Of a DNA stretch of 12,256 nucleotides, positions 1-7,345 are shown piece after piece (position 1 is the first letter of the stretch; every line of letters starts with the position of its first letter). The DNA comes from QYOJ01 sp964449285. GTDB lineage: Bacteria > Bacteroidota > Bacteroidia > Bacteroidales > FEN-979. The notes under the pieces were generated by a model, which saw only the letters and a list, made by a program, of their open reading frames with translations, made no database searches and was not told where the DNA came from. Location of the stretch: positions 1 to 12,256 of the forward strand of contig CAYUZX010000075.1 in NCBI GenBank assembly GCA_964449285.1, given 5' to 3'. Made by a program: the position numbers and the translations under genes.

Positions 1-16
1 CACGTCTCACGTCTTA
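1..16. repeat. Heptamer repeat remnant (CGTCTCA + CGTCTTA)
   Basis: Two adjacent copies of the heptamer that forms the array at 146-257 lie at 3-9 (CGTCTCA variant) and 10-16 (CGTCTTA). They are cut by the window edge, so a longer array may continue upstream. This copy lies outside the coding region and upstream of the predicted promoter, which shows that the heptamer is not there because of protein-coding constraint. Confidence 0.75.
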
Positions 17-53
17 CAAACTCTCATACCCGCATACCATTTTTTCCTGTAAA

Positions 54-84
54 TTTACCCCCTGATTTTGCTCGCGTATCTTTA
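54..84 (+). promoter_or_regulatory. Candidate Bacteroidota promoter for the Omp85-fusion gene
   Basis: TATCTTTA at 77-84 matches the Bacteroidota -7 box TAnnTTTG except the last base. TTTA at 54-57, 19 bases upstream, is a weak match to the -33 TTTG. Transcription would start around 88-91, almost on the ATG at 92, giving a leaderless or nearly leaderless mRNA. No Shine-Dalgarno sequence is visible. The match is imperfect at both boxes, so this is tentative. Confidence 0.4.
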
Positions 85-91
85 GCCTTTT

Positions 92-3000
92 ATGACTGGA
101 AAGAAAAATTACCGGCTTATAACTTCTATCATCCGGATTAACATCCGTCCCACGCCCTTCGTCCCACGCCCTTCGTCTTACGTCTTACGTCTCACGTCTT
201 ACGTCTTACGTCTTACGTCTTACGTCTTACGTCTTACGTCTTACGTCTTACTTCTTATCTATTCCCTCTCCACTCTTCCCTCTCAGGCTCAGTTTTACAA
301 CGGATCCCAGCTCACGTTTGGGAAGAGCCGGGTTCAATACAACGACTTCTTCTGGACCTATTTCAGGTTTGATAAATTTGACACCTATTTCTATCTTAAC
401 GGGAGGGAGCTGGCAGAATATACCGCCGAGTATGCCGATCAGAATATCCGAAAGATCGAGTTGACGCTTCAGTCGGGACTCGAAGACAAAATTCAGTTCA
501 TCATTTTCAATAACCTCTCCGACCTTAAGCAGAGCAACATCGGGCTTTACGGCGACTGGGATACCTACAACACAGGTGGGGTCACCCGGATTATTGGCGG
601 ACGGGTACTCCTCTATTTCGATGGCGATTATGGCCATTTTGAAGAACAGATCCGTGCAGGCATTGCCACTGTGATCCTCAACCAGATGATGTACGGAACC
701 GGAATAGGGGCCCAGATCAAGAATAACGCCCTCTTCAACATGCCGGAGTGGTATATGGGCGGCCTGACCTCATACATCTCTTCGGGATGGGATACCGACA
801 TAGATAACATCGTGAGGGATGCTGTGTTGAGCGGCAGGTACAAGAAATTCAACCGCCTCACCGGGAAGGAGGCTGTATGGGCCGGTCAATCCCTCTGGCA
901 CTATATCACCATGAAGTATGGCGAGTCGGCTATTCCCAATATCGTCTATATGGCCCGGATGAGCCGGAATATCGAAAAGGGTTTTCTATATGTGCTGGGG
1001 CTTCCCTACAAGACGCTTCTGGACGACTGGCTTGCCTATTACACGCAGTTGTATACCAACCAGGCAGAGGGGCGCTCCGATCCCAATGGAAGGTTGATTA
1101 ACAGGAGAAACAAACCCGACCGTATTTACAGGCAACTGAAGCTGAGCCCGGGTGGCCGTTTTCTGGCCTATGCCACCCACGAGCTTGGGGTTTACAAGGT
1201 CTTCCTGATGGATACCGGGACAGGTAAAAAGAGACGGATCTTCCGGGGAGGATACAGGCTGGCAGATCATCCCGACTATACTTTTCCAATCCTCGCCTGG
1301 CACCCATCGAGTGAGATCCTGGCGATCCTGACCGAACGAAAAGGCGAGAGCTGGCTCTACTTCTACAACTTGCCTGAGAAAAGGAAGGAGTACCAGATTC
1401 TCTATAATTTCCAGAAGATCCTCGATATCAGTTATTCGGGTGATGGCCGATTTCTGGCTATGTCGGCAATACTGAAAGGGCAGTCTGACCTGTTTGTCTT
1501 CGACATCGCTGCCAGCTCCCATGAACAGCTTACCAATGACATCTATGACGATTTTTCGCCTCGTTTTCTGCCAGGATCCAGCGAGATCATATTTGCCTCC
1601 AACAGGATGAGCGACACCGTACGGTTTTATGAGAATGTGGATATCAGAAAGCTCACGTTCAACAACGACATCTTTATCTATAAGTACCGAAGCCGGAGTC
1701 CGATCCTGAAACGGATCACAAATACGCCGCTGGCCAATGAGACTCAGCCCTTCCCCTATGCCGATAACTTCCTCTGCTATCTTAGTGATGCCAATGGAAT
1801 CTACAACCGCTATGTAGCACGCTTTGATTCGACGATTGCCTTTATCGACACCGCCACCCACTACCGCTATTTCACCAATGCTTTTCCGGTTACCAATTAT
1901 AACCGTAGCATCATGGAACAGGATGTCTCACTGCCAACGGCACAAATAGGGGAGGTGTTGATGGGATCCCGGAACTCACGGATGTACCTGATGGAGATGA
2001 TCAGGCCATCGTATCTTTCAGGAGTGACCCTGGATCCTACGAATTTTATGGCACGCCAGATGCGTGAGGCAGAGACCGGGATGGCGATCAGTGATAGCGA
2101 CAGCACAGTAATGATGGCACAGGAGGTAAAGCAGGAGCCGAAGAGCCACTTTCGCACGGTGATGCTAAGCGATGTGATCGGTATGACACGTAACGATAAT
2201 GAGGAGGATAGCGTTTATCTGGAGAGGATCCTTCAACGGCATGGGATCGTTCTCCCGGTGGCTGACAGCATGGGGATGTCCACATTACTCACACCTGCCG
2301 CATCCGATTCAATGAACAAGTATAAAAAAGCGAAAGCCCTGAATTACAATGTGGAGTATTCAATTGATGAGATGGTTACTCAGATCGACTTCACTTACCT
2401 TAATACTTCGTACCAACCTTTCAGCAGTGGGAATGCGCCGGTATTCATCAACCCTGGCTTCAACTTGCTCTTCATGATGGGAGTCACCGACTTGATGGAG
2501 GATTACCGGTTAACCGGCGGTATTCGGATCAACTTCGACCTGGTGAACAATGAGTATATCTTCAGCTACAGCAATCTGAAGCGAAGGCTTGATCACCAGA
2601 TTCTCTACCATCGGGTTGGAACCGACGATTATGGTTATTATTCATACATCCGCCATAAGGTCAATGAACTCTATTACATCGTTACTTATCCCTTCACTCC
2701 TGTCCTCAACATCCGAGGGACTGCTTCGGTCCGCTACGACCGGGCAGTTTATCTCTCCACCGACCAGTTGAACCTCCAGAAGCCCGATGACCATAAGGTG
2801 TGGGGGAGCCTCAAGGGGGAGCTCACATACGACAATACCCGCAACATCGGAGTAAATCTCTATTACGGGACCCGATATAAGGTTTTCGGAGAGTACTTCC
2901 AGCTGGTAAACGGCAAAGGTACCAACGTGTTTGTTTTGGGGTTTGATTTCCGACACTACCAGAAGCTTCACCGGACCCTGATATGGGCTAACAGGATTGC

Positions 3001-3529
3001 TGCGAGTACCTCCTTTGGGAGCAATAAACTGGTCTACTACATGGGAGGTGTTGATAACTGGTTATGGCCGAGGTTCGACATGAATACGCCGGTTGCGATT
3101 GACCAGAATTATGTGTTTCAGACCCTGGCTACCAATATGCGTGGATTCAAACAGAATATCCGTAACGGAAATAGTTTCTTCGTGATAAACAGTGAGATCA
3201 GGATGCCGGTGTTTCGCTATTTTTTCAACCGGCCTATTCGTTCCGATTTCCTCAACAATTTTCAGATCGTGGCATTCGGCGACGTGGGGACTGCCTGGAC
3301 AGGATCAAATCCCTGGTCGAAAGACAACCAGTTGTTTCGCGAATATATTTACCGTAATCCGCTTTTCATCCAGGTAGAGATGGTCAAGGATCCGCTGGTT
3401 GGTGGATTCGGCGGCGGCCTCCGTGCGCGGCTGCTTGGATACTTCATCAGGGCCGATCTTGCCTGGGGGATTGAAGATGGACGTGTAAGAAAGCCGATCT
3501 TCTATTTTTCATTAAGCCTCGACTTTTAA
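92..3529 (+). CDS. Omp85-type outer-membrane barrel fused to TolB-like propeller and degenerate peptidase domain
   Basis: An 1145-residue envelope protein. Residues 1-66 are an unusually long signal sequence; its hydrophobic core is about 51-59 and signal peptidase I would cut near SQA66|Q67. Residues about 70-320 resemble the gluzincin (peptidase MA) fold of Bacteroidota proteins usually annotated 'translocation protein TolB', but no HExxH is present: the helix reads HFEEQ (about 182-186), and the segment that normally gives a Glu ligand reads MPEWYMGG (about 217), so it is probably not a protease. Residues about 350-560 hold PD40/WD40-like blades (for example SPGGRFLAYA, YSGDGRFLAM, FLPGSSEIIFASN). 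Residues about 750-1145 look like an Omp85-superfamily barrel: an MRGF motif at 1016-1019 in the place of the L6 VRGF/Y, FGDVGTAW, a GGFGGGLR turn, and a C-terminal strand ending in Phe. No POTRA domain is recognised. The propeller probably faces the periplasm, with a role in protein or lipid transport across the outer membrane; this is inferred. ATG at 92 is the only in-frame conventional start before the mature domain. Confidence 0.85.
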   Translation: MTGKKNYRLITSIIRINIRPTPFVPRPSSYVLRLTSYVLRLTSYVLRLTSYVLLLIYSLSTLPSQAQFYNGSQLTFGKSRVQYNDFFWTYFRFDKFDTYFYLNGRELAEYTAEYADQNIRKIELTLQSGLEDKIQFIIFNNLSDLKQSNIGLYGDWDTYNTGGVTRIIGGRVLLYFDGDYGHFEEQIRAGIATVILNQMMYGTGIGAQIKNNALFNMPEWYMGGLTSYISSGWDTDIDNIVRDAVLSGRYKKFNRLTGKEAVWAGQSLWHYITMKYGESAIPNIVYMARMSRNIEKGFLYVLGLPYKTLLDDWLAYYTQLYTNQAEGRSDPNGRLINRRNKPDRIYRQLKLSPGGRFLAYATHELGVYKVFLMDTGTGKKRRIFRGGYRLADHPDYTFPILAWHPSSEILAILTERKGESWLYFYNLPEKRKEYQILYNFQKILDISYSGDGRFLAMSAILKGQSDLFVFDIAASSHEQLTNDIYDDFSPRFLPGSSEIIFASNRMSDTVRFYENVDIRKLTFNNDIFIYKYRSRSPILKRITNTPLANETQPFPYADNFLCYLSDANGIYNRYVARFDSTIAFIDTATHYRYFTNAFPVTNYNRSIMEQDVSLPTAQIGEVLMGSRNSRMYLMEMIRPSYLSGVTLDPTNFMARQMREAETGMAISDSDSTVMMAQEVKQEPKSHFRTVMLSDVIGMTRNDNEEDSVYLERILQRHGIVLPVADSMGMSTLLTPAASDSMNKYKKAKALNYNVEYSIDEMVTQIDFTYLNTSYQPFSSGNAPVFINPGFNLLFMMGVTDLMEDYRLTGGIRINFDLVNNEYIFSYSNLKRRLDHQILYHRVGTDDYGYYSYIRHKVNELYYIVTYPFTPVLNIRGTASVRYDRAVYLSTDQLNLQKPDDHKVWGSLKGELTYDNTRNIGVNLYYGTRYKVFGEYFQLVNGKGTNVFVLGFDFRHYQKLHRTLIWANRIAASTSFGSNKLVYYMGGVDNWLWPRFDMNTPVAIDQNYVFQTLATNMRGFKQNIRNGNSFFVINSEIRMPVFRYFFNRPIRSDFLNNFQIVAFGDVGTAWTGSNPWSKDNQLFREYIYRNPLFIQVEMVKDPLVGGFGGGLRARLLGYFIRADLAWGIEDGRVRKPIFYFSLSLDF
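146..257 (+). repeat. Tandem heptamer array (CGTCTTA)n inside the signal-peptide coding region
   Basis: Sixteen consecutive 7-base units. Units 146-173 are four degenerate copies alternating CGTCCCA and CGCCCTT; 174-250 are eleven near-perfect copies of CGTCTTA (only 188-194 differs, CGTCTCA); 251-257 is CTTCTTA. Three units make 21 bases, so the array encodes the peptide heptad SYVLRLT, with three exact copies at residues 29-49 and a fourth begun at 50. No stop codon occurs in any of the three forward frames of the array, whereas every reverse frame meets TAA. The last unit changes CGT to CTT (Arg to Leu at residue 54), which creates the hydrophobic run YVLLLIY. One unit gained or lost would shift the downstream frame. 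Confidence 0.95.
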
Positions 3530-3530
3530 T

Positions 3531-3968
3531 ATGCAACCTATCGATAAACCGATCCTAACTTTTATCATACAACACCATGTGCTGAGCCTGGCCGTATGCC
3601 GGGATAACATCCCCTGGTGCTGCTCCTGCTTTTACTGTTATCTCCCCGAACGTAACCTCTTTGTATTTACCTCCGATCCCGATACCCGCCATATTGAGGA
3701 TTTTCTCGCAGGAGGTGAAAGAGCTGTGGCCGGGACTATCGCGTTGGAGACCTTGGTAACCGGGAAGATCCGGGGAGTTCAGTTTGCCGGACCGATGCAC
3801 CGGCTGGCCGGAGAAGAGCTGAAAGAAGCCAAACACGTGTACCGGAAAAATTTCCCCATCGCACGGCTGGCAAAACTGCATCTCTGGGGGGTAAAACCAA
3901 CCATCCTTAAACTAACCGATAACAGGTTGGGCTTCGGAAAGAAGCTAATATGGCGGGCTTCGGAATAA
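3531..3968 (+). CDS. yhbP: YhbP-family flavin-split-barrel protein (UPF0306-like)
   Basis: A 145-residue cytoplasmic protein resembling E. coli YhbP (about 147 residues) along most of its length. Landmarks are RGVQFAG at 81-87, HRLAGEE at 90-96, NFPIARL at 107-113 and the C-terminal LTDNRLGFGKKLIW at 128-141. The family has the pyridoxamine-phosphate-oxidase/FMN-binding split-barrel fold; its reaction is not established and FMN binding is inferred. Five cysteines lie near the N-terminus (C23, C30, C31, C33, C36); the last four form a CCxCxxC cluster on what should be a barrel strand, more than I recall in the E. coli protein. The ATG is one base after the stop of the Omp85-fusion gene, so the two are almost certainly co-transcribed and may be translationally coupled. 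No terminator hairpin is obvious after the stop. Confidence 0.85.
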   Translation: MQPIDKPILTFIIQHHVLSLAVCRDNIPWCCSCFYCYLPERNLFVFTSDPDTRHIEDFLAGGERAVAGTIALETLVTGKIRGVQFAGPMHRLAGEELKEAKHVYRKNFPIARLAKLHLWGVKPTILKLTDNRLGFGKKLIWRASE

Positions 3969-4206
3969 CTGACAGAAAATGAGCAAATTAGCTTTAAATA
4001 AAAAGAAAACAGGACTTATTACGACCTAAAATTTTTGAAGTCAAACATTTAGGGTTGCCAGTCCCGAATCTGTTAATAAGTATTCCCTTCCAAAAACGTT
4101 TCTTCGTAGTATATTGCACCTGAAAATTATTTCCCCCGGGACTTTTATTCAATCTATTATCGATTAGTTAGTTCAATTAGAAAAACCTACATAAATAGGG
4201 TTGTAA
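3969..4206. other. Intergenic leader upstream of nrdJ; no gene seen
   Basis: A 238-base AT-rich stretch with no ORF of note. It could hold a leader RNA: AGTCCCG at 4060-4066 is complementary to CGGGACT at 4137-4143 (7 base pairs across about 70 bases). I looked for a cobalamin riboswitch, expected for a B12-dependent enzyme, and found no convincing B12 box; GCCAGTCCCG at 4057-4066 is only superficially similar. No clear NrdR-box pair is visible. TAGCTTTA at 3989-3996 resembles a -7 box but has no TTG at the right distance. Confidence 0.5.
4172..4203 (+). promoter_or_regulatory. Weak candidate promoter for nrdJ
   Basis: TAGGGTTG at 4196-4203 differs at one defined base from the Bacteroidota -7 box TAnnTTTG. 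The -33 region, TTCA at 4172-4175 with a 20-base spacer, matches poorly. If used, transcription would begin on or next to the ATG at 4207, giving a leaderless message. No other better-spaced pair was found between 3969 and 4206. Confidence 0.25.
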
Positions 4207-6882
4207 ATGGAAGAGACTCCTATCGTCAATACGCAACAACAAACGGATATACCATACTATAACGAGGTCTTAAACAAGCGGATACGACCTAAAATAGCGT
4301 TAGATGATCTGGAGCCTAAGGAAAAGAAGGAGTCGACAGAGAAGAGTGAACCTGTTCTGAAAAAATATTCATTTGAAGAAGTAATTGCAAAATCAACAGA
4401 TTATTTTAAAGGCGATAGCCTGGCCGCAAATGTATGGGCCAATAAATATGCATTGAAAGATTCGAAAGGGAATCTCTATGAGTTGACCCCCGATGATATG
4501 CACCACCGCATTGCCAGTGAAATCGCGCGCATCGAAAAGAGATACCCAAACCCAATGGGCGAAGAGGAGGTTTTTAATCTGTTACGGAACTTCCGGTATA
4601 TTGTTCCCCAGGGAAGTCCGATGGCCGGTATCGGCAACAACTTCCAGATCGGCTCTCTCTCCAACTGTTTCGTGATCGGAAATGATGGATTGGCCGACTC
4701 CTATGGCGGTATCCTGAAGACCGATGAAGAGCAGGTACAGCTGATGAAGCGCCGGGGTGGTGTAGGTCATGACCTCTCGCATATCCGGCCGAAATATAGC
4801 ATGGTCAAAAATAGTGCACTCACCTCCACAGGGATCGTTCCTTTCATGGAACGCTACTCCAACTCTACGCGTGAAGTGGCCCAGGAGGGGAGAAGGGGGG
4901 CTCTGATGCTTAGTATCTCCATCGTTCATCCGGATGCGGAGCACTTCATCGACGCCAAGCTGGAAGCTGGGAAAGTTACTGGAGCAAATATCTCCGTAAA
5001 GATTACCGACGAGTTCATGAGAGCGGTAACCGAAGACAGGGAGTTCACACAACAATACCCCATTGAATCAAAGGAGCCGACGATCACGAAGACCATTCGG
5101 GCGCGAGACATTTGGGGGAAAATTGTACACAACGCCTGGAAATCAGCTGAGCCAGGGATTCTTTTCTGGGATACCATCCGGCGGGAATCACTTCCCGACT
5201 GCTATGCCGATCTGGGATTCAAGACGGTATCTACCAATCCCTGTGGCGAGATTCCTCTGTGTACTTACGACTCGTGCCGCCTGCTGGCAATCAACCTTTA
5301 CAGCTATGTGGCGAATCCATTTTCGAAGGATGCCTATTTCAACTCCGGGCTTTTCATAGAACATGTCCATAAAGCTCAGCGGATCATGGATGACCTCATC
5401 GACCTGGAACTTGAGAAGGTAGACAAGATCCTGCAGAAGATCGAAGCCGATCCGGAAATCGAGGTGATCAAAGCACGTGAGCGAAATTTATGGCTTAACA
5501 TCAAAGAGAAAGCAATCCAGGGCAGGCGTACGGGCTTTGGCATCACTGCAGAAGGTGACATGTTGGCCGCACTTGGCACTCGCTACGGTTCAGACGAAGC
5601 CATCGACTTCTCGGTGGAAGTGCATAAGATCCTATCGATTGAAGCCTATCGTTCCTCGATTATTATGGCAAAGGAAAGAGGTCCTTTCCCACTGTACAAC
5701 TCTGATCGTGAGAAGCACAATCCATTTGTTGGCCGGATCAGGGAATCGGCACCCGATGTTTACGAGGATATGGTGAGGCACGGCCGGCGAAATATCGCCA
5801 TGCTTACAATCGCGCCTACAGGTTCTGTCAGCATCCTCACCCAAACCACGTCAGGATTGGAACCAGTCTTTGCTGTATCCTATAAACGTCGCCGCAAGGT
5901 CAACCCCAACGATAAAAATGTGGTCATCACCTTCACCGATGAAGTTGGCGACACCTGGGAAGAGTACAATGTGTTCCACCACAATTTCGTGACCTGGCTC
6001 GAAACAGCAGGCTACAAAGTTGACGATGTAACCCATTTGGATGATGAACATCTGCAGGAGATCATCAAGAAATCACCCTTCCACCGGGCTACAGCAAACG
6101 ACATCGACTGGCTGGCCAAAGTTAAGATGCAGGGCGCTGTCCAGAAATGGGTAGATCACTCCATTAGTGTTACGGTAAATGTTCCGGCCGAAACGCCGCA
6201 GGAACTGATCGGGACGATCTACGAAACGGCCTGGAAGAGTGGCTGCAAGGGGATGACTGTCTACCGCGATGGCTCCCGCGATGGTGTGCTGGTCAACAAT
6301 GAAGCCAAGAAAGAGGAAACCACCGAGTTCCGTGAGACCCGTGCCCCGCACCGGCCCGAGAAGCTGGAAGCCGAGATCGTGCGGTTCCAGAACGATAAAG
6401 AGAAATGGGTGGCTGTCGTAGGCCTGCTTGACGGTCGGCCATATGAAATTTTCACCGGCCTTGCCGACGATTTCTGGATCCCTACCTGGGTACAGGAAGG
6501 GTGTATTGTTAAGAGCCGGTCAAACGATGCCAAATCGCGGTACGATTTCCAGTTCGAAGACAGGCAAGGCTATAACATTATCATCGAAGGGCTTTCCCGT
6601 TCGTTCGACAAAGAGTACTGGAACTATGCCAAACTGATTTCGGGGATCCTTCGTCACGGAATGCCACTGCCTTTTGTAGTGAATCTCATCTCCAAGCTCC
6701 ATTTTGAAACCGATTCAATAAACACATGGAAAAACGGGGTGGAAAGAGCATTGAAGAAATTCATCCCCGATGGGACTAAAGCCGCCGAACACGACTGTCC
6801 GCAATGCCACGAAAAAGGCGCCCTTATATACGAAGAGGGTTGCGTTAGGTGCCGCAATTGCGACTATTCAAAGTGCAGCTAA
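4207..6882 (+). CDS. nrdJ: Adenosylcobalamin-dependent (class II) ribonucleotide reductase
   Basis: An 891-residue class II ribonucleotide reductase, which reduces ribonucleotides (diphosphates in most of this family) to deoxyribonucleotides using a radical from adenosylcobalamin, in the cytoplasm. Visible catalytic residues are C154 in SNCF and C357 in DSCRL (the disulfide-forming pair), N344/C346/E348 in NPCGE (C346 is the thiyl-radical cysteine), and the phosphate-binding PTGS loop at 537-540. Residues about 705-840 resemble the TSCPD domain of NrdJ proteins. The tail has a zinc ribbon, C864-x2-C867 and C882-x2-C885, plus C879 and C890 as candidate redox relay cysteines. No ATP-cone is recognised at the N-terminus; instead residues 1-55 are a charged, probably disordered extension, so overall allosteric control of the usual kind may be missing. 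ATG at 4207 is the first in-frame start. It stands alone, and its end lies nine bases from a convergent gene. Confidence 0.97.
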   Translation: MEETPIVNTQQQTDIPYYNEVLNKRIRPKIALDDLEPKEKKESTEKSEPVLKKYSFEEVIAKSTDYFKGDSLAANVWANKYALKDSKGNLYELTPDDMHHRIASEIARIEKRYPNPMGEEEVFNLLRNFRYIVPQGSPMAGIGNNFQIGSLSNCFVIGNDGLADSYGGILKTDEEQVQLMKRRGGVGHDLSHIRPKYSMVKNSALTSTGIVPFMERYSNSTREVAQEGRRGALMLSISIVHPDAEHFIDAKLEAGKVTGANISVKITDEFMRAVTEDREFTQQYPIESKEPTITKTIRARDIWGKIVHNAWKSAEPGILFWDTIRRESLPDCYADLGFKTVSTNPCGEIPLCTYDSCRLLAINLYSYVANPFSKDAYFNSGLFIEHVHKAQRIMDDLIDLELEKVDKILQKIEADPEIEVIKARERNLWLNIKEKAIQGRRTGFGITAEGDMLAALGTRYGSDEAIDFSVEVHKILSIEAYRSSIIMAKERGPFPLYNSDREKHNPFVGRIRESAPDVYEDMVRHGRRNIAMLTIAPTGSVSILTQTTSGLEPVFAVSYKRRRKVNPNDKNVVITFTDEVGDTWEEYNVFHHNFVTWLETAGYKVDDVTHLDDEHLQEIIKKSPFHRATANDIDWLAKVKMQGAVQKWVDHSISVTVNVPAETPQELIGTIYETAWKSGCKGMTVYRDGSRDGVLVNNEAKKEETTEFRETRAPHRPEKLEAEIVRFQNDKEKWVAVVGLLDGRPYEIFTGLADDFWIPTWVQEGCIVKSRSNDAKSRYDFQFEDRQGYNIIIEGLSRSFDKEYWNYAKLISGILRHGMPLPFVVNLISKLHFETDSINTWKNGVERALKKFIPDGTKAAEHDCPQCHEKGALIYEEGCVRCRNCDYSKCS

Positions 6883-6891
6883 GAGCTACGC

Positions 6892-7296
6892 TCAAAACTG
6901 CTTCTTGTGGTAATCAAATGTCTGGCTATCACAAAACTTCTTGATCTTCCCGGCGATAAAGAGGAATGCATCCAGTTGGTGCTTTTTGAACCACCCGATG
7001 GCAGCGGGTTGTCCTTTGCAAGCATCTGCGAATACAATCAGAAAGAGATGCTTGTTAACTTTCAGCCACTGATAGGCTTTGGGGTCCTCTGATGTAACTG
7101 CACTGTCGAGGGCAGCCAGGTGCTGAAACCCGTTTGCCATCAGCCACGAGAAGGCTTCGTCACTACCCCGCATGGCATGCGATAAGGCTGCAACCTCAGG
7201 ATAGCCGTTCTTGATCAACCAATCCACAATCTTCTGATTCCCCACAAAGGTTTCACCAAAAGCCAACCATATTTTCGCAGGATAGTAGAAAGTCAT
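6892..7296 (-). CDS. Small helical-repeat protein of unknown function
   Basis: A 134-residue protein of no recognised family. It consists of about 4.5 helical repeats of 25-26 residues, anchored on Trp-Leu/Phe pairs at W26, W51, W77 and W102. A working consensus is WLxxNGxxxxAALxxAxxGxxxAx: compare WLIKNGYPEVAAL (26-38), WLMANGFQHLAAL (51-63) and WLKVNKHLFLIVF (77-89). The N-terminal stretch WLAFGETFVGN (10-20) fits the second half of a repeat. There is no signal peptide or membrane segment, so it is probably cytosolic. The pattern suggests an ankyrin-like or other alpha-solenoid binding scaffold; that is inference. The start is ATG (complement of 7294-7296). It lies 49 bases downstream of the radical SAM gene on the same strand and may share its transcript. 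It converges on nrdJ with a nine-base gap. Confidence 0.75.
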   Translation of the reverse strand: MTFYYPAKIWLAFGETFVGNQKIVDWLIKNGYPEVAALSHAMRGSDEAFSWLMANGFQHLAALDSAVTSEDPKAYQWLKVNKHLFLIVFADACKGQPAAIGWFKKHQLDAFLFIAGKIKKFCDSQTFDYHKKQF

Positions 7297-7310
7297 ACGC
7301 GCACAATTTT

Positions 7311-7341
7311 CCTCTCCTTCAAGGGGAGGTTAGGAGGGGTC
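7311..7341. repeat. GC-rich palindromic intergenic repeat
   Basis: CCTCTCCT at 7311-7318 can pair with AGGGGAGG at 7322-7329 (8 bp, one G-U, loop TCA) or with AGGAGGGG at 7332-7339 (8 bp, one G-U). The two pairings exclude each other. On the minus strand, which is transcribed from the radical SAM gene towards 6892, each has one C-A mismatch, and no U-tract follows, so it is not a textbook terminator. From memory, C-rich/G-rich elements like this are scattered between genes in Bacteroidota genomes; a related element is at 11083-11142. Confidence 0.6.
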
Positions 7342-7345
7342 ATCC

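Noticed and set aside
146..257. Heptamer array as a CRISPR or origin iteron array
   Set aside because: There are no spacers, the unit is only seven bases, and no cas or replication gene is near. It is a simple tandem repeat.
620..760. Active zinc metalloprotease in the large envelope protein
   Set aside because: The helix reads HFEEQ rather than HExxH, and the downstream Glu ligand position reads GG. It is better described as a degenerate domain.
986..1861. Open frame of 291 codons on the minus strand inside the Omp85-fusion gene
   Set aside because: It is a shadow of the strongly supported plus-strand gene, has no recognisable domain, and no promoter or spacing supports it.
4050..4145. Cobalamin riboswitch before nrdJ
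   Set aside because: Only a superficial GCCAG resemblance to a B12 box; the expected conserved core and receptor sequences were not found by eye.
6883..6893. Terminator hairpin between nrdJ and the convergent gene (GAGC-TAC-GCTC)
   Set aside because: Only four base pairs with a three-base loop and no U-tract on either side.
7311..7341. Rho-independent terminator of the radical SAM gene
   Set aside because: On the transcribed minus strand each pairing has a C-A mismatch and no run of U follows; a dispersed palindrome explains it better.
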